64,000 nucleotides of DNA from Fasciolopsis buskii (Eukaryota; Platyhelminthes; Trematoda; Plagiorchiida; Fasciolidae), in assembly GCA_008360955.1 (NCBI GenBank), contig LUCM01001910.1:65358-129357 (forward strand). Direction: 5' to 3'. The position numbers and the translations under genes were made by a program. How positions within the stretch are numbered: position 1 is the first letter of the stretch; the number at the start of each line of letters is the position of its first letter. Positions 60,790 to 64,000 of the stretch are shown here, piece after piece. The notes under the pieces were generated by a model. That model saw only the letters and a list, made by a program, of their open reading frames with translations, had not been told where the DNA came from and made no database searches.

Positions 60790-63035
60790 AATGTCTCGAA
60801 TGTCTGTTTTCTTTCTCTCGGTCAGCCTACCCATTTGAGCCGCCTTTCATTGACTCAGGAGCACTTACCAGAGTAGATCCTGTGAAATATCTAAAGGTTA
60901 TTATTGGTGAAAATCTGAGATGTTTCCACCTGTATCCTTTCCAATCAGAAATCTTCGACACTACAAGGTGAAACAAATCGCCATCTATCGTTGTGCACAC
61001 CCATGTTCTTCCAATTCTTTTTACTGTCTTGTTATTTTGCTTAAAAAAGACAAACTGCTCGCCGGGGGCTATTAATTATTAGCCGTGTGTCGTCCATATC
61101 ACTGAGTGAGTTGTCGTTCAATCTATATGATCAGCACTCATCAAGATGTGAGAAATTTGCTGACGAAATATTTTCAGATACCACATCCTCTGCGCAACGC
61201 TAATTGAAAGTCCCGCTCATGTTCTAACCTGTTTGGCTTTCCGTTTTATACCCTCCAGAACCAATATCTATAGGAACTCCATTGCTCCATATTCAGCATG
61301 CATCCTGATAAACCGTGACCGTGTTTCAGCCGACCTCATGAGCGAATTATTTTAATATGTTCAAGCTATTTCTCGACGAATTTCTTTTCCTTTTCACAAG
61401 GTGACGAGTCCAACTTTTATTTTTTCTCCAATTTTTGGCTAAAATGCGACATTTTTGCATATAAAAGCCTGTGCAATACAATACAAAATGGTCAGAGGTT
61501 CCAATCCCCAGATCTGCTGGTTGTGTTCAGCAACTCTCGATCGTCCGGCTCATTGCTGCGCTTATCCTATTGGATCCTTCTGTGGTTCTGTCACTCCTTG
61601 TTTCATATTCATGGTTGGCAGTCCCCCATTTTCTCACGCAGTAGGCCGTAGCGCTTATGGGGTATAATCTTTCCATAAGGTGTCAAACGTCATTAAAGTG
61701 CACATGGAAAGGAGTAAGATGGATTCTGAGTCTGCTTTTTGTCTTTCTTTCCGACTCTGTTCTCTGCAGATCCTCGTGGACACTGTGTGGGCAATTTCGT
61801 ATTTAACTGATGGGGGCAGCGATCACATCGAGATGATCATCAATGCTGAGATCGTCCCGCATTTGGTACCCTTGTTATCCCACTCGAGCTCGAAAGTTCA
61901 AACGGCAGCGTTACGGGCTCTGGGAAATATCGTGACTGGTTCTGATCAGCAAACGCAGGTTGTGCTGGATTGTGGAGCGCTGAGCCACTTCCAGGGACTA
62001 CTTACTCATTCTCGCGAAAAGATCAACAAGGAGGCTGTTTGGTTCCTGTCCAATATCACTGCTGGCAATCAGAGTCAAGTACAAGCTGTCATTGATCACA
62101 ACTTGGTGCCCTTGATTATCCGTCATTTATCTGGAAGCGAGTTTCTTACTCGGAAAGAGGCTGCCTGGGCTATCTCGAATCTGACAATCAATGGTAACGT
62201 AGATCAGGTGAGCGAAAAGTTTGTTCTTCCGTCATTAATTGATGTTTGCCAGTTTAATTATATTGCACTTCATTACGTGTTCTATGCACTGTCGATTTTG
62301 GTTACAGTCACTTATTTCTCCAGCATAATTACCGTTGGTAATCTTCTAACTTGAAAATTGCTTTGACTAGCTCAAAACCACTTCGGTCTTGCGGACAGCA
62401 CCCGTCTGTTTACCTCAAAATTTTTAAGGTTTAAGCTTTCTTGACAGTCGTGAAGTATCAATCTCTCAAAAATCTTCGAGGTGCTTTCCATTCTTTCGAG
62501 GCCACGAAGTATTTTGCCTCGATGGGTTTATCTAATGACGGCATCAGTGGAATGGAGAGAAACGGTCTTGATGCATTGCTTCAGAACAACTGTACACTTC
62601 ACTTCAGTCTTTGCATACTCACCCAAATGGGGCAACAATGTCCCCTAGCCAGAACTGTTGAAACTTTCAAAATTGGCCTATGCTGTCTCCTGAATGCTCA
62701 TACAGGATCCCACTTCCGTGATCACTCCTACTAGGCCAGATACAAAGTTCTCCTCTCGCTTCATTATTCGTGTGTCAGGTGATCCGGTTTCGGGCGTCGA
62801 TAGTCAGGCTGTCGTTGGGATTGCTCTGAGCATGCGAGAGGGCGTGGGCTGTTAGACTGGATTCCAGTCAACAGCCGTTTATGTGCATTGAGATTGAGTG
62901 ATTCTGTACTTGTCAGCAGTAATCGACTGAAGCGTCGCTGTTTGTTCATCGTATTTGTATGTCCTGATTTTAGCCCTCCATAGGTGAAAGACGAGTTCTA
63001 CCGGAGCGATGCCTAAGACCATGGCGGGGTTTGCG
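60790..63035 (+). repeat. Near-exact duplicate of 47627-49872 (contains importin exon 4)
   Basis: Offset 13163. It includes the 3' end of the CR1-group LINE, importin exon 4 (61770-62207) and the RTE endonuclease piece. Differences cluster at the right end (63016-63035), after which it continues into RTE sequence absent from the first copy. Confidence 0.95.
61770..62207 (+). pseudogene. Importin alpha exon 4, duplicate copy
   Basis: Identical in sequence and splice sites to 48607-49044. It is placed after the duplicate of exon 5, so the order is reversed compared with the gene. It is not counted as a separate gene. Confidence 0.85.
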
Positions 63036-64000
63036 GCACGGTCATTTAGACGCATTCGAAATACCATTTGAAATAAGTCGCCCCATTGAAATTCACTTCT
63101 TTCTTTATGAGGCGGTTAGGATGCAGAGTTAGCTGATTCTTACTGATAACCGATCAAAAAAGCTCTGCGCCCAGTGGAAAATGTCACACAGGACAGCAGT
63201 CACGGAGACGCTTGATGCCCTCAACGTCAGTTGGTCTTTTTATTGCTCGTAGATCCGTCCCCTAGGATGCAACGTAAATTCCGACGCGTGGTACCCCGAA
63301 ATAAGCTGACCACGAGTCTGAGGAATTGCAGGAATAGGAAGGCGTAGAGAACAGAAACGACTCTGGCTATTGGAAATAGATGTAATCTTCAACGACTGAT
63401 TCGGAATACTGGTGCATAGAAGCCGGGTGTAATCGAGGTGATTGAGGAATCCGATGACTCATGGATTTACTGTCAGGAGCGTTGGCTGTGCCGTTCAGCA
63501 GGACACTTTGGAGAGCAGCTTAGTTGGCTCGCGGCCCCATTGGGCCTTCCATTTATGCCTGCAAGTAACGAATGGCAGGTGGATACCAACCTTCCATCGA
63601 AAATGGAAGTACTCAGGGAGATAGGTGTTCTGAGGAGATGTAAGGTAGCTGAACCAGATGGAATGCCCCCATCCTTCTTCAAGGATGGTGGCAAAGCGTT
63701 AAAATCTTAATTACCAAAACTCCTGGAATCAATCTGGGCAAGGGAAGGGATTGATAAGGATTGGTGCAAATTGATGATTGTATCGACTTGCGGGAAATGT
63801 GGTAAATCCCCATTTGAAAGTCCCAATGATTAGTTAGATATGTATTGCATCGAAAGTGCTCGTGGGCATTATCCTCTGCCGTTTATCTGATATTCGCGAA
63901 AGGCGTGAGCATGAAAACCAAGCCGGTTTCCGTCCTAGTCACGGTTGAATTGACTTAACATGAGTGCATGTTTCGTGGGCCTGTGGTTTCTGTCTGCCTT
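62590..64000 (+). pseudogene. RTE-type LINE, endonuclease into RT, cut by window edge
   Basis: The endonuclease start TQMGQQCPLARTVETFKIGLCC (62615) continues through the shared segment and beyond it. 63500-63710 gives FGEQLSWLAAP, CKVAEPDGMPPSFFKDGGKAL, matching the RTE block FEQQL.WP......APGPD.LPP.LFKDGG. Then LLESIWAREGIDKDWCKLMIVS (63718-63783) fits L..SIW..E.VP..W....IVP. ENQAGFRPSHG (about 63914-63946) is the next RT block in another frame. Frame breaks throughout. Confidence 0.82.

Noticed and set aside
58657..63035. A second importin alpha gene
   Set aside because: Only exons 5 and 4, in reversed order and identical to the first copies including introns; joined by an N.

Overview
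The window is nuclear DNA of a metazoan, most likely a flatworm and probably a digenean fluke. The evidence is an intron-containing importin alpha gene whose first intron is only 37 bp, small exons with canonical GT..AG borders, no operon-like gene packing, and dense decayed RTE, CR1-type, Ty3/gypsy and BEL/Pao retroelements of the kinds found in trematodes. Base composition looks too balanced for a schistosome, so a liver- or lung-fluke-like genome is my best guess. That placement is inference.

Layout. 1-2316 is the 3' part of a CR1/Jockey-group LINE ORF2. About 3530-5125, 12040-13680, 16733-18060 (minus) and 27488-29025 carry diverged copies of one long LINE 3' UTR family; several end in a small hairpin plus an (ATT)n tail. 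7600-8690 is another LINE reverse transcriptase (RT) remnant. 15502-15790 is a fold-back element with hammerhead-ribozyme-like motifs in both arms around a tRNA-like spacer; I consider it the most interesting structure here. 19937-20746 (minus) is a nearly identical inverted copy of 47470-48284. 22430-29025 is the best preserved LINE (ORF1 with coiled coil, ORF2 endonuclease and RT, 3' UTR, tail). 29200-30880 is a broken LINE piece, and 30888-31448 is the integrase C-terminal end of a BEL/Pao element. 37205-39100 (minus) is a Ty3/gypsy pol remnant.

39732-52775 is the one host gene I can support: a six-exon importin alpha (KPNA3/KPNA4 type, 543 codons plus stop) encoding the complete IBB domain, ARM array and C-terminal tail. 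Its introns 3-5 and the downstream flank are filled with LINE pieces: a CR1-group element at 46840-48284 and several RTE copies. A Merlin-like DNA transposase remnant may lie at 56490-57831 (minus).

From 58657 to 63035 the window repeats, almost base for base, 49465-51596 (with exon 5) and then 47627-49872 (with exon 4). The two blocks are in the wrong order and meet at a single N at 60789. This is most simply an assembly artefact, for example an alternate haplotype contig joined through an RTE repeat, and those exon copies should not be counted as genes. The last kilobase runs into an RTE endonuclease/RT region cut by the window edge.

No CRISPR array, operon, bacterial-type regulation or intact rRNA/tRNA gene was seen. 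The gene and the transposons do not form a pathway. What links them is insertion history: the transposons expand the introns and create the repeats that probably confused the assembly.
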